This document shows, in pieces, positions 26,335-36,284 of a stretch of 64,000 nucleotides of DNA. The DNA is taken from assembly GCF_031585635.1 (NCBI RefSeq), contig NZ_CP134197.1:186001-250000 (forward strand). Reading direction: 5' to 3'. Source of the DNA: Paraburkholderia sp. FT54 (GTDB lineage: Bacteria > Pseudomonadota > Gammaproteobacteria > Burkholderiales > Burkholderiaceae). The translations under genes were made by a program, and so were the position numbers. The notes beneath the pieces are model-generated. The model was not told where the DNA came from, did no database searches, and worked only from the letters and a program-made list of their open reading frames with translations. Position 1 is the stretch's first letter; every line of letters begins with the position of its first letter.

Positions 26335-27156
26335 GGTTCTGGTGCAAATGGGTAAGCCGGTTGAGAAGTTTCCTATAGGCAGGATACCTTATCGAGTGGA
26401 CAGGACAGCATTCCATACGGCGGGCGCAGCGGCATCCTTGAGGCCGAGCTTCGCGAGATCGAACTGGCCCTTGCGAATTCGATGCGTCAGCTCGATGCCT
26501 GAAATCGTGGTCGCGGCGCCCCTGAACCGTTTGAAACCGAGCATCACATTCGTTCTGGATTTGATGTGGCGATGGTCCTGCTCGATCACGTTGTTCAGAT
26601 ATTTCGACGACCGGACCTTCGTGTCTTCAGGCAGCAGGCCATCGGTTTTCATCTCGCGCACCGCGCGGTGCGAGGCAGCATAGCCGTCGAGCGTGATGGT
26701 CTCCGGTGACTGGCCCTGATGCCTGATGGCCTTGTCGAAGAAGGCTTTGGCCGCAGCCACGTCGCGCCTCGCCCTGAGCATGAAGTCCACAGTCTCGCCG
26801 GGCCGATCCACCGCACGGTACAGGGAGACCCATCTGCCACGAATCTTCAGGTAGGTCTAGTCAACACGCCACGAACGACCCGCAGGTGTAGCAAAGCGGT
26901 TCCAGCGTCTGACGAACTCGGGCGTAAAACGCCTCACCCAGCGCAGGATCGTCGTGTGAGCCAGCGACAAACCCCGTTCGGCCATCATCTCGACCAGATC
27001 GCGCAGGCTGAGCTTGTAGCGCAGGTACCAGCGAACACACACAGGATGATGATCTCCCGATCAAAATGGCGTCCGCCGAACAACTCCTCCAGACTCTTCA
27101 GCTTGCTCATCGCCGGATATCCTAACCGATTCGCCGATTTCATTTGCACCAGAGCC
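26335..27156 (-). mobile_element. decayed IS6-family element
   Basis: An 822-bp element bounded by inverted repeats: GGTTCTGGTGCAAATG from 26335 and GGCTCTGGTGCAAATG read inwards from 27156. The length is typical of IS6. The 8-base flanks (CAAAATAC and GCGTGGAC) differ, so no target duplication remains, as after recombination between copies or a replicon fusion. It interrupts the VOC fragment on the left. Confidence 0.8.
26389..27110 (-). pseudogene. IS6-family transposase, inactivated
   Basis: Read from about 27098, MSKLKSLEELFGGRHFDREI leads to LCV, where two extra bases in a TG run near 27040 shift the frame into CVRWYLRYKLSLRDLVEMMA. After WNRFATPAGRSWRVD the codon that should be Glu is TAG (about 26858-26860), right beside the first catalytic Asp. 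The frame then continues through [34 protein letters not shown] (second Asp) and [14 protein letters not shown] (Glu) to AVLSTR. One frameshift and one nonsense change make it non-functional. Confidence 0.88.
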
Positions 27157-27756
27157 GCGTGGACCGCAAATGCGGTCAACAATTACCAGCGCATGCCGCA
27201 CATCCTGACCATGAATCCCGTCAAGCAAATGGTCCCGCTACAGCAACCGCCCGACGCCATCATCAATGGGCATGCAACGGGCTACCTCTGGGACGGCATC
27301 TCCCGGGAAGCCAAGTTTGCGCCGCCCCGTCGATTTGATCTACGCAGCAGCAGCGCGGCGGAAGGCAAGAAAGACGGCAAAAATTCCACGTGGATGATGG
27401 TGGTCTCTCCGGCCTGCGTCTGAAAGAACCTATCCGTCAGTCCAAAATAGCTCGACCACTAAACAGACACCACTACATCGAAGAGCACGGCAGAATATCC
27501 GGTACGCTTGGCAGAATTCGGCGCGTTGCGCTGGTTGACGCATACTGGCCGTTTGCCCAATACTGGGTCTCGTTGACATGCCGACAGGTACGCGTTGATT
27601 AGATGTATCGCACTCCGCAATGTACGTTTTCACGGACGAGTATCCAGGCGGATGTCCAGCTCAATCGTTGCGAAAGATATTAGCAATTCCATAACGATTG
27701 TCGACGCTTGTAAGCAAGCATGTGCGCCACTCACTTGCCAACTGAGAGACCCGGAA
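27157..27756. other. interval right of the IS6 element; unidentified debris
   Basis: A plus frame ending at 27423 contains RMPHILTMNPVKQMVPLQQP then DAIINGHATGYLWDGISREA, which has coding-like composition but matches nothing I know. It has no start and enters the IS6 element. The rest, to the HD gene at 27757, is probably that gene's promoter region. Confidence 0.4.
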
Positions 27757-28458
27757 ATGAGCACCACCATTGCAGGCATCAAGATACCCGACAGCGCAAT
27801 TGCACGCGCGGCCACCCAGCTGGTACGCGATACCGAAACCGACCTGCTGTACAACCACTCGCGGCGGGTTTTCCTGTTCGGCGCCCTCAGCGGCGAACGC
27901 AAGGGCCTTAAGTACGACCCGGAACTACTGTACCTCGGCGCCATGTTCCACGACATGGGCCTGATGCCGGCGTATAGCAGTGAAGGCTACCGTTTCGAAG
28001 TGGATGGCGCCAACGCCGCGCGTGATTTCATGACGCAGCACGGCATGAACGACTACGACATCGAACAGGTGTGGTTGTCGATTGCGCTGCATACCACACC
28101 GGGCGTGCCTGAACATCTGAAGCCGGTCGTCGCGCTCGTCACCGCCGGAGTCGAGATGGACGTGCTCGGCATGGCTTACCACGAGTTCAGCGACGAACAA
28201 CGGATTCAGGTGGTGGCCGCGCATCCGCGTGAGAAGACGTTCAAGAACGGAATCATCGATGCCTTTGCGCAGGGAACGATCAAGAAGCCAGAGACTACCT
28301 TCGGCAACGTCAAGGCGGACGTGCTCGAACTGCGCGATCCGTCGTACAGGCGGCTGAACTTCTGTCAAATCATCCTGGGTTCCGCATGGGACGACAGCAA
28401 CGCCGCTCACGATGCGGCCTGCGGTTGCAACACCACTGCGACAGTGCAGGACAACTGA
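27757..28458 (+). CDS. HD-domain protein, cyanamide hydratase-like (no signal)
   Basis: A 233-residue protein beginning [19 protein letters not shown] at ATG 27757. Metal-binding HD residues are visible: His34 (YNHSRRVF), His65-Asp66 ([10 protein letters not shown]), His112 (ALHTTPG) and Asp135. The [13 protein letters not shown] segment and LHTTPG motif are typical of the cyanamide-hydratase-like branch of HD hydrolases. No signal peptide is present. The catalase start is 40 bases downstream, so the two are probably co-transcribed. A paralogue with a Tat-like signal precedes the exported catalase at 37224. The substrate is unknown; cyanamide or a small nitrogen compound is an inference from the family. 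Confidence 0.85.
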   Translation: MSTTIAGIKIPDSAIARAATQLVRDTETDLLYNHSRRVFLFGALSGERKGLKYDPELLYLGAMFHDMGLMPAYSSEGYRFEVDGANAARDFMTQHGMNDYDIEQVWLSIALHTTPGVPEHLKPVVALVTAGVEMDVLGMAYHEFSDEQRIQVVAAHPREKTFKNGIIDAFAQGTIKKPETTFGNVKADVLELRDPSYRRLNFCQIILGSAWDDSNAAHDAACGCNTTATVQDN

Positions 28459-28498
28459 ACCACCACCGTCATCCAATTGCGCAGATAGAGGATCTTTC

Positions 28499-29950
28499 AT
28501 GAAAAAGCTGACTACCGTTTTTGGCGCACCCGTCGTCGACAACCAGAACATCAAGACCGCCGGTCCGCGCGGACCGGCACTGCTCGAGGACGTATGGTTT
28601 CTCGAGAAACTGGCCCACTTCGACCGGGAAGTGATTCCTGAACGTCGCATGCACGCGAAAGGTTCTGGTGCATTCGGCACCTTCACCGTGACCCACGACA
28701 TCACGCAGTACACCCGCGCGAAGATCTTCTCGGAGATCGGCAAAAAGACCGAGATGTTCGCGCGCTTCTCGACCGTCGCGGGTGAACGCGGCGCGGCGGA
28801 CGCCGAGCGGGACATTCGCGGCTTCGCGTTGAAGTTTTACACTGAAGAAGGCAACTGGGATCTGGTGGGCAACAACACGCCGGTGTTTTTCCTGCGCGAT
28901 CCGCTCAAGTTCCCCGACCTGAACCATGCGATCAAGCGCGATCCGCGCACCGGCTTGCGCAGCGCGGAGAGCAACTGGGACTTCTGGACGCAACTCCCGG
29001 AAGCGTTGCATCAAGTTACGATCGTCATGAGCGATCGCGGTATTCCGAAGACGTTCCGTCACATGCACGGATTCGGCAGCCACACCTTCAGCTTTATCAA
29101 TGCCGCAAACGAGCGCTTCTGGGTGAAGTTCCATTTCCGTTCGCAGCAGGGTATCGAAAACCTCACGGACGCAGAAGCGGAAGCGCTCGTCGGCCGTGAT
29201 CGCGAGACGCATCATCGCGACCTGTACGAAGCGATTGAACGCCAGGAGTTTCCGCGCTGGACCCTGTACGTGCAGGTCATGCCGGAGAAGGAAGCGGGTA
29301 GCTATCCGATCAACCCGTTCGATCTGACGAAGGTCTGGCCGAAGCGTGACTTCCCGCTCATCGAAGTCGGTGTGGTCGAGTTGAACCGCAATCCCGCCAA
29401 TCATTTTGCCGACGTCGAACAGGCCGCTTTTGCTCCTGCCAACGTGGTGCCGGGTATCAGCTTTTCGCCCGACAAGATGTTGCAAGGCCGGCTGTTCTCG
29501 TACGGAGATGCGCAACGCTATCGCCTGAGTGTCAACTACCATCAGGTTCCGGTGAATGCACCGCGGGGAGCGAAGTACGTTCATAGCTACCATCGCGACG
29601 GTCTGCTGCGCGTCGATGCCAATATGGGCGGTGCCACGCCGTATGAGCCGAATACGCGGGGTGAATGGCAGGAGCAACCCGATTTTCGCGAACCGCCTTT
29701 GTCGATTGAGGGCTCGGCGGATCACTGGAATCATCGCGTCGATGACGACTATTACTCGCAGCCAGGGGCGTTGTTCCGCCAGATGACGGCGGCGCAGCAG
29801 CAGACGCTGTTCGATAACACGGCGCGAGCGCTGAACGGCGTATCGAAGCCGGTCCAGCAATTGCATATCGAACACTGCACGATGGCGGATCCGGCGTACG
29901 GCGCGGGTGTGGCGAAGGCAATTGCTGCAATGGAAAGAGCGTCGGCATAG
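28499..29950 (+). CDS. cytosolic monofunctional haem catalase
   Basis: A 483-residue small-subunit catalase with no signal peptide. Conserved elements in order: [20 protein letters not shown], distal His in [30 protein letters not shown], distal Asn in the [15 protein letters not shown] loop, and proximal Tyr in [13 protein letters not shown]. Length and motifs fit clade 3 enzymes, which degrade hydrogen peroxide in the cytoplasm. ATG 28499 follows GAGGAT. It forms a tight pair with the HD gene upstream; the second catalase at 38591 differs in having a signal peptide. Confidence 0.93.
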   Translation: MKKLTTVFGAPVVDNQNIKTAGPRGPALLEDVWFLEKLAHFDREVIPERRMHAKGSGAFGTFTVTHDITQYTRAKIFSEIGKKTEMFARFSTVAGERGAADAERDIRGFALKFYTEEGNWDLVGNNTPVFFLRDPLKFPDLNHAIKRDPRTGLRSAESNWDFWTQLPEALHQVTIVMSDRGIPKTFRHMHGFGSHTFSFINAANERFWVKFHFRSQQGIENLTDAEAEALVGRDRETHHRDLYEAIERQEFPRWTLYVQVMPEKEAGSYPINPFDLTKVWPKRDFPLIEVGVVELNRNPANHFADVEQAAFAPANVVPGISFSPDKMLQGRLFSYGDAQRYRLSVNYHQVPVNAPRGAKYVHSYHRDGLLRVDANMGGATPYEPNTRGEWQEQPDFREPPLSIEGSADHWNHRVDDDYYSQPGALFRQMTAAQQQTLFDNTARALNGVSKPVQQLHIEHCTMADPAYGAGVAKAIAAMERASA

Positions 29951-31262
29951 CCGCTCTGCCTTTCCAGGTGGGCTGAGGGCTGTACGCTGGTCAAGAGGGC
30001 AAGCCATGCTTGCCCGGTCGTATCGATTGTCAGCTCGCGGCCCAGTCGACCGGGCAGGCGGAGTTGTTTCGTTACCGATTTGGCTTTCGAGCCGGGCGCG
30101 TTCTACTATTTGGATGCGTGCCGGCGTTTCGAAGATGCCATCATCCATGTCGCCGTGCGGGAGACCGAGTTGACCCGGCAGGAGCGAATCCAGAATCTGC
30201 ATTCGACCTCGGCACTGATTAATCGACATGGGAGTTGGCAAAAAGGGACGTGCAACAGGTGAGTGATTTTCATTCGCTGGTTGTACGTCGCAAACTGCAT
30301 ACGCAGGAGTGGTAGTGAACAAGTCTAATGCTGGAAGTACCTGCAATAGAGCGACTTTGTTGCCGAAGTATCGCGATCCTCGGACTGGAAAGACCTGGAA
30401 TGGCAGGGGACGCCCCCCGCGCTGGATTGAAGGCGAGGACCGCAGACCCTTTCTCATCAAGAATGGGACCCACTAAGGTTCCACAAGCGTGCGTGGTCGG
30501 GCCATGAAGCAATGAAGCGTTTCATGTCGGGCATGGTTCAAGCCAGAACCGGAAAGATGGGCACGACGGGGAGGCTGCCCATCTTGAGGCAGTGGGCGTG
30601 ATTAAGAAATGGTACTCTCCCAAACCGTGCAGAGATTGCGCCCCTTTGGTAAAGGGATTTGCCATTTCGAAATGTGGCGCTCACGTAATGATCTATTTTC
30701 TCGCAGCGGACATCGTGCCAGCTGATGTTCCTCTTGGGCAGTATCCCGGCGATCTTGACGATTTCTACTGCGATCGACCCGACGCATCCCACCGGGAGAC
30801 TGTGATGGATGTCCAACCTGAAAACGTGGGCGTTCATCATCGAAATCGACATTCTCGGAATCGACCTCGCAATTCGGATTTTCAGCTTCACGGGGTCGAT
30901 CGTCGCGAACACGCTGTACACCGGAAGAGGCTTCTCATAGCCCGCCGGCTGAATCCCTGCAGATGCTCAAACCGCGACTGGTCGTCACAAGAGCCTGCAA
31001 TATGACAGACCGCTGGGCCGCGCGGCTCCAGCCTATGGAAAGAGAAGCCCGTCTGATCGGTGCCTGATACGTCCGGCCGTTCGTCAAGACGAGCTATGCA
31101 GCTGTTACACCAAGCCGGTCCTGGACGCAATGCCGGCGGACTCCCACCCTGTGCCAGGTAGCTAGGCTCATGCAGTTTTCGGAAAATCCTTGTGATCTCT
31201 CTTTCAAGTGCTGAGATGGCGCCATCCAGCAAGATTCTCAAGACAAATTTCGCCGATGGAAT
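29951..31262. other. 1.3-kb interval; two possible tiny membrane ORFs
   Basis: Mostly unrecognised. At 30725-30805 a plus frame encodes MFLLGSIPAILTISTAIDPT plus six residues to TGA, and 30809-30940 encodes a 43-residue hydrophobic peptide MSNLKTWAFIIEIDILGIDL and on, whose ATG overlaps the first stop by a few bases (TGATGGATG). Without the stop they would read as one membrane protein. A minus frame at 30538-30921 (127 residues, GTG start) overlaps them and is also unknown. Base composition is lower in GC than the flanks. Confidence 0.35.
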
Positions 31263-32225
31263 CTATGAAGCTAGGCGATGCATTACGCAATCGATCTGAT
31301 GGAACTCGAGACCACCGTACTTAACGAATATGTCCCGTCCTTCCATGCCAATTTCTTCGATAGTTTCAATGCAATCCGCGGTGAAGCCGGGGCAAAAGAC
31401 ATTAACACGGCCAGCCCCGATCGTTCCAAGGCCTGCCAATACGCCGTCAGTGTGAGACTGTAGCCATTCCTGATAGCCAAATTGAGACTGAAACGTGGTC
31501 TGGCAGTTCTTTTCATTTAGAGCGAGAGCCGTACGCAGAAGCAAGCCTGTTTCGAGACATTGTTGGTGATAGGGATCGCCAAGTTCAGCCGACCTCGCAG
31601 GAAGGCCATGAAAGCTGAGCACGAGCGGGTCACCTGCCTCAAAGTCCGGTCGGCCGTGAAGCGCCCAAAATTGCTCGACTTGTTTTCTAAGCGACGTGAT
31701 GTACCTCGGATCGTCATAGAATTGCTTGACGAGCCGGATCTCCGGTTGATTGCGAATCCTCGTCAGTGCCCGGGCAGCGTCGTCGAATGCCGTCGCTGTC
31801 GTTGATGCAGCAAATTGCGGATACATGGGCATAAGAACGATCCGCTTCGCGCCCTTTACCTGGAGCAGGGCAAACGCGTCAGTGATGGAGGGTGATCCGT
31901 AGCGCATTGCATACTCTACGAGAATATCTTCCCCTCGTTCGCGAAACCATGATTCGAGCGCATAGGCTTGCTGCTCAGTGTAGACGCGCAGCGGGGAGCC
32001 ATCGGCCAGCCAGACCGATTCATACTTCTTCGCCGATGCCCGACTACGCAGCGGCTGCACGATCCCATGCAAAATCGGCTCCCACAGCCAATCCGGTAAT
32101 TCTACGACCCGAGGGTCAGAGAGAAACTGTGCAAGGTATCCGCCTATCGACGGCCTCGCAACTACCATGAGGCTCCCGGAGCCGACCATTCGGCTGAAGG
32201 CCACAATCCGCTGTGTGGCGACCAC
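31263..32225 (-). pseudogene. hemH: ferrochelatase-like gene truncated at both ends
   Basis: The core is plainly ferrochelatase: GGYLAQFLSDPRVVELPDWL, YAMRYGSPS, MPMYPQFAASTTATAFDDA, catalytic His in LSFHGLPARS, PYHQQC, FCPGFTADCIETIEEIGMEG with the catalytic Glu. The first strand (normally VLLVNLGTP, about 25-35 residues) is replaced by MVGSGSLMVVARPSIG, and the C-terminal 25 residues or so (after IPCLNAS in homologues; here IDCVMHR) are missing. The only far-upstream start is GTG 32225, without a ribosome site. I judge it a remnant or degenerate extra copy, not the haem-pathway enzyme of the cell. Confidence 0.8.
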
Positions 32226-32601
32226 GTAAAGCTTGAGTTAAGACTGGAAAATGATGTGGTGAAAGAGGTTGGATTCAGTGGCGAGGGGTGTGCGATCACA
32301 ACAGCATCGGCATCCATGATGACCGACATCATCAAATGAAAGACGGTCGACGAAGTGAAAGCGTTAGCCCGAGATTTCCACGGCGTGCTGTCTTCGAGTC
32401 CGACCGAAAGCGCGAAGTGCCCATCTGAGTTGGGAAAATTGACCGTACTCGCAGGTGTTCGGGAATTTCCTGCAAGAGTCAAATTGTGCCACGCAACTTG
32501 GCGAACGCTTTTTGCCGCACTCCATAGTGTCGATGAAACTATCTCTACAGAATATAGAAATAGTCATGCAATATCAGGAATAAGCTAAGAGTGGAGATCT
32601 A
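32226..32601. other. interval, nothing recognised
   Basis: No frame shows a domain or a credible start. The stretch separates the truncated ferrochelatase on the minus strand from the DUF59 remnant on the plus strand, so it may once have carried divergent promoters and the lost 5' ends of both genes. Confidence 0.4.
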
Positions 32602-33004
32602 AGAGATCGGGTTGTCGCGGCATTGCGATCGTTGTTCGACCCTGCGCTTCCGGTGAACATCTATGACCTCGGACTCATTTATAGGTTACTGGCCGACGGG
32701 CTTGAGGGGCGTGTCGATAGATATGACTCTGACTGCGCCGGCGTGTCCTGTGACGCAGACGTTTCCCGGCCTCGTGGAAGAGCAAGTCAGCTCACTTGAA
32801 GGAGTCAAGCAGGTCCATGTGGAACTAGTCTGGGATCCGCCGTGGACTCGAGATCTTATGTCTGAGGCCGCGCGCCTCGAACTAGGATTTTTTGATCCTC
32901 ATTGGATCCTCATTGGATCCTCAGCAGGAGGCTGCAAGCGCATTGAGTCGGCGAACTTGGTGGCGGGGCCTTCGCGCCATCTGCTCGATGTTTTCGTTCT
33001 GTAA
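32602..33004 (+). pseudogene. DUF59 / SufT-like Fe-S assembly gene with a frameshift
   Basis: From 32602 the frame reads DRVVAALRSLFDPALPVNIY, then DLGLIYRLLADGLEG, the start of a MIP18/SufT domain. At a GGGG run (about 32704-32707) the frame is lost; removing one G restores VSIDMTLTAPACPVTQTFPG, then VEEQVSSLEGVKQVHVEL and WDPPWTRDLMSEAARLELGF. The conserved Cys of APACP is present. There is no start codon in the first frame after TAA 32581. Past the usual end the frame runs into an 11-bp tandem repeat (GATCCTCATTG at 32894-32923). It is a pseudogene, unless the homopolymer is a sequencing error. Confidence 0.75.
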
Positions 33005-33162
33005 GCTGACAAAGGCGTCTTCACTGAACGGCACTGTGATTGAAGTACTAACAAAAATAATCAACCCGATGATAGTTAATTTTCATTCTTATCTTTAGGA
33101 AATAATATGTCCCATTCGATGAGAATGTGTATCAATTAGAATTAGAATAGACTTCAGGAATA

Positions 33163-33181
33163 CGAAGCGCATTCCGCTTCG
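33163..33181. repeat. 7-bp-arm inverted repeat at the desaturase start
   Basis: CGAAGCG-CATTC-CGCTTCG ends on the first base of the GTG at 33181. A hairpin there would cover the ribosome site, or the repeat could be an operator. Upstream sequence 33060-33160 is AT-rich. Confidence 0.5.
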
Positions 33182-34434
33182 TGGTTGCAGATCGCGCCGT
33201 GTTGGCTGGTCCTGTTTTCGTCATAAAGGTCATTGCCTTGTTGAATTCTCTGCTTACGTTCGCCTCCCATGGTTCGCTTGCCTATTCGTGGTTAAGGATT
33301 GCTGTCTTTACGCTTGTAATGACCCATATCACAATCATCAGCGTTACGATTTATCTACACAGACATCAAGCTCACCGATCACTTGAATTGCATCCCATTG
33401 CCAGTCACTTTTTCCGTTTTTGGCTCTGGACAACCACAGGTATGTTGACCGGACAATGGATCGCCATCCATCGGAAGCATCACGCGAAGTGTGAGACTGA
33501 AGAAGACCCTCATAGCCCTCAGACGCGGGGGATTTTGAAGGTTCTGCTGGAAGGAGCCGAACTGTATCGTGCTGAAGCCAGGAATGAGGAGACCATTCGG
33601 CGATTTAGCCATGGGGCTCCTGATGACTGGCTTGAGCGAAACGTCTACACGCGCTATCCGATCCTCGGCATCAGCGTCATGATGGTAGTTGATGTCGCGC
33701 TATTCGGAATCGTTGGAGTGAGCGTTTGGGCTGTGCAAATGGTGTGGATTCCGTTTTGGGCCGCAGGCGTCGTCAATGGACTCGCACACTGGGCGGGCTA
33801 CCGGAACTTTAACTCGACTGACGCAAGTACGAACATTTTCCCATTGGGCATTCTGATTGGTGGTGAAGAGCTTCACAACAATCACCATACATACGCTACT
33901 TCGGCGAAACTCTCAAACAAATGGTACGAGTTCGACATGGGATGGATGTACATCCGCCTTTTAGCAGTTCTTCGACTTGCGACGATCAAGAAGGTCGCTC
34001 CTGTTCCTCGTCTTGCGAACCGTAAATCGGTTCTCGATAGCGATTCTTTGCAGGCGGTACTTGCAAACCGCTACGAAGTGATGGCCCGGTTCGGCAAGGC
34101 TCTACAACAGGCCTACCGTCAAGAACTGTCCATACTGAAGGTATCCGGCTCGCGGGAACGATATCAAATGCTGAAGAAGGCAAGCAGATGGTTTCATCGC
34201 GAGGAGGCTGTCCTTGATGAACAACAGCGTGAACGGTTGCCCGAGCTGATTCGCGATAGTCAGAAACTTCGCACCTTTTTCGAGCTGCGAAAGGACTTGT
34301 CGGCTATGTGGGAAAGATCCAATGCTTCGCGTGAGCAACTCGTTGCGCAATTGGAGGATTGGTGTCATCGGGCGGAACAAAGTGGAATTCAGGCACTGCA
34401 TGATTTCGCCGTCCGATTGCGCCGCTACGCGTGA
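33181..34434 (+). CDS. acyl-lipid/acyl-CoA fatty acid desaturase
   Basis: A 417-residue membrane di-iron desaturase. Three histidine boxes are visible: HRHQAHRS near 60, HRKHHAKCETEEDPHSP near 97, and GGEELHNNHHTYATSAK near 229. Hydrophobic pairs flank them (FTLVMTHITIISVTIYL and MVWIPFWAAGVVNGLAHW). The C-terminal 130 residues are helical and charged, as in the Burkholderia-type delta-9 desaturases. The frame opens with GTG 33181; an internal TTG at 33238 (LLNSLLTF) is a plausible alternative, since homologues usually start near this point. It introduces a double bond into membrane acyl chains. It stands beside mntH and the iron/haem-related remnants. Confidence 0.88.
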   Translation: MVADRAVLAGPVFVIKVIALLNSLLTFASHGSLAYSWLRIAVFTLVMTHITIISVTIYLHRHQAHRSLELHPIASHFFRFWLWTTTGMLTGQWIAIHRKHHAKCETEEDPHSPQTRGILKVLLEGAELYRAEARNEETIRRFSHGAPDDWLERNVYTRYPILGISVMMVVDVALFGIVGVSVWAVQMVWIPFWAAGVVNGLAHWAGYRNFNSTDASTNIFPLGILIGGEELHNNHHTYATSAKLSNKWYEFDMGWMYIRLLAVLRLATIKKVAPVPRLANRKSVLDSDSLQAVLANRYEVMARFGKALQQAYRQELSILKVSGSRERYQMLKKASRWFHREEAVLDEQQRERLPELIRDSQKLRTFFELRKDLSAMWERSNASREQLVAQLEDWCHRAEQSGIQALHDFAVRLRRYA

Positions 34435-34501
34435 CAACAGCTTTATCCATCTCATGCGCGCTAACGTAGTGAATGTCTACCGAGTATCAGGCTAACCATG
34501 T

Positions 34502-34529
34502 CCTCTTCGCCAAAGAAGCAACGAAGAGG
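34502..34529. terminator. hairpin between desaturase and mntH
   Basis: CCTCTTCG at 34502-34509 and CGAAGAGG at 34522-34529 are perfect 8-base arms with a 12-base loop, followed by TTATTAG. It may end the desaturase transcript, but the U-run is poor, so an operator for mntH is possible; CCTCTTCG recurs at 34558. Confidence 0.4.
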
Positions 34530-34599
34530 TTATTAGAGTGTGATTCGGATTAGTAGCCTCTTCGCTTCATTTGCTTAGAGCTTCCACGAGGATTTGATA

Positions 34600-35910
34600 A
34601 TGGCTACCGGAGAAGCCCCGCTAAGGCTGTCGGATCGGACGGCAAGCGCCATCAATGAAGTGATGGCCGGCCGAAAGGTCGGCGGTTTCAACAAACTGTT
34701 GTTTGCCGGTCCAGCGGTCGTGGCATCGATTGCTTACATGGATCCCGGCAACTTTGCCACAAACCTTCAGGCGGGTGCGCAACACGGCTATTCTTTGCTG
34801 TGGGTTGTCCTGGCTGCCAACGTCATTGCAATGCTGTTCCAGGCGCTTTCGGCCAAACTCGGAATTGTGACCAATCGGAATCTCGCCGAGACATGTCGGG
34901 ATTATTTCCCGGTGCCAGTGGTGTATGCAATGTGGGGCATTAGCGAAATCGCCGCGATGGCAACGGATCTTGCGGAATTGATGGGAGGGGCAATAGGTTT
35001 ATCGCTATTGTTCCATCTATCGTTGACCAGTGGCATGGTGGTAACAGGGCTGATCACTTACGTGATATTGCTGGCTGAAAAGCAGGGATTCCGTCCGATC
35101 GAGTTGATCATCGGCGGGCTCGTTGCGGCAATCGCAATGTGCTACTTCGTTGAACTTCTTACGGTTCATGTGTCGTGGATCGCGGTCGCACGCGGAACCT
35201 TCATGCCGACGCTGCACTCCAGCCAGGCTTTAACAGCCGCAGTGGGTATTCTCGGCGCTACGGTCATGCCACACGCCATTTATCTGCACTCCGGCCTGAC
35301 GCAGAACCGCTCGCCAGCCCGTACCGAGGAGGGGCGCCGTAAGCTGCTGCGCTTCTCGAATCGTGAGGTGGTCATGGCCCTCACGCTCGCGGGCCTCGTC
35401 AATATGGCGATGATCGTGATGGCGTCCGCCGCATTTCACGTGGGGCATCCTGACATAGCCGAAATTGAGACCGCCTATCACACGCTGACGCCCTTGCTCG
35501 GCGCCGGTGCCGCTGGCGTCTTCCTCGTTTCGCTGCTTGCTTCCGGCGTTTCCAGTTCGGTTGTTGGAACAATGGCGGGCCAAGTGATCATGCAGGGCTT
35601 TGTCGGTTTTCGTATTCCGGTGTGGCTGCGTCGTATCGTGACGATTGTGCCGGCATTCGTGGTGGTCGCCGCAGGTGTGAATGCCACCGAAGCACTGGTC
35701 TATAGTCAGGTAGTGCTGAGCTTCGCACTTCCCGTGCCGATGATTGCCTTGGCGATCTTTACAGGCAGGCGCGACATCATGGGAGCGTTTGCAAACAATC
35801 GCCTGGTTAGCGCCGCAGCGGTTCTCGGAACCGCAGGAGTTCTCGTACTCAATCTCATCCTGATTGTGCAAACGTTTGGCGTCGATATTTCTGGGTTGGC
35901 TGCTGCCTGA
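34600..35910 (+). CDS. mntH: Nramp-family divalent metal transporter
   Basis: A 436-residue permease with about 11 membrane helices. The Nramp metal motif is present in helix 1 (SIAYMDPGNFATN) and the helix 6 motif in ATVMPHAIYLHS; the consensus-transport loop is near GVFLVSLLASGVSSSVVGTM. These proteins import Mn2+ or Fe2+ with protons. The TTG at 34594 is in frame, but ACGAGGA at 34587-34593 fits ATG 34600. Manganese import supports peroxide resistance, and the gene lies between two catalase modules. No Fur or MntR site is certain in the 159-base upstream gap, only the hairpin at 34502-34529. Confidence 0.93.
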   Translation: MATGEAPLRLSDRTASAINEVMAGRKVGGFNKLLFAGPAVVASIAYMDPGNFATNLQAGAQHGYSLLWVVLAANVIAMLFQALSAKLGIVTNRNLAETCRDYFPVPVVYAMWGISEIAAMATDLAELMGGAIGLSLLFHLSLTSGMVVTGLITYVILLAEKQGFRPIELIIGGLVAAIAMCYFVELLTVHVSWIAVARGTFMPTLHSSQALTAAVGILGATVMPHAIYLHSGLTQNRSPARTEEGRRKLLRFSNREVVMALTLAGLVNMAMIVMASAAFHVGHPDIAEIETAYHTLTPLLGAGAAGVFLVSLLASGVSSSVVGTMAGQVIMQGFVGFRIPVWLRRIVTIVPAFVVVAAGVNATEALVYSQVVLSFALPVPMIALAIFTGRRDIMGAFANNRLVSAAAVLGTAGVLVLNLILIVQTFGVDISGLAAA

Positions 35911-36284
35911 CAGGCTTCGTCGCGATCCAGTTGGTCTTTCTGCGTGCCAGTGGCGTGAATTGGCGCGATACAGGCGCATTTGAACCTGACGCCGCAAAAG
36001 ACCTTGTAGCGCGAAACGTATCCGGCCATTGCCCGACAGGCGCACGAGGAGAATGCCGACATCTTTCTTCTGGGACGAGTCAGGGTTCCGGACAGACTCC
36101 GTGCATGGCAGGACACAACGCGGCGGAAGCCCAGTCGTTGAACGCCCGGACCAGAGGCCAAGTATGCGCGCGGCGTCCGCCGTCAAGTCAAGTCTTTGAT
36201 GCGAATCCTTCGGCGAGGCGATGGATTCTGGAGATTCATATTTGCGATCCAAAGGGCTGCTTCGGCGCGTTCTTCGAGGACATG
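35911..36284. other. interval with unidentified debris
   Basis: A plus-strand peptide YPAIARQAHEENADIFLLGR (about 36018-36080) reads like protein but lacks a start and matches nothing I know. The stretch lies between mntH and the integrase remnant. Confidence 0.35.

Noticed and set aside
28469..30460. 663-codon minus-strand open frame across the catalase gene
   Set aside because: Antisense shadow of the catalase frame, with no domain, no ribosome site and composition typical of reverse-frame GC-rich DNA.
33090..33150. Possible Fur box in the AT-rich leader of the desaturase
   Set aside because: The sequence is AT-rich but does not match the 19-bp Fur palindrome at enough positions.
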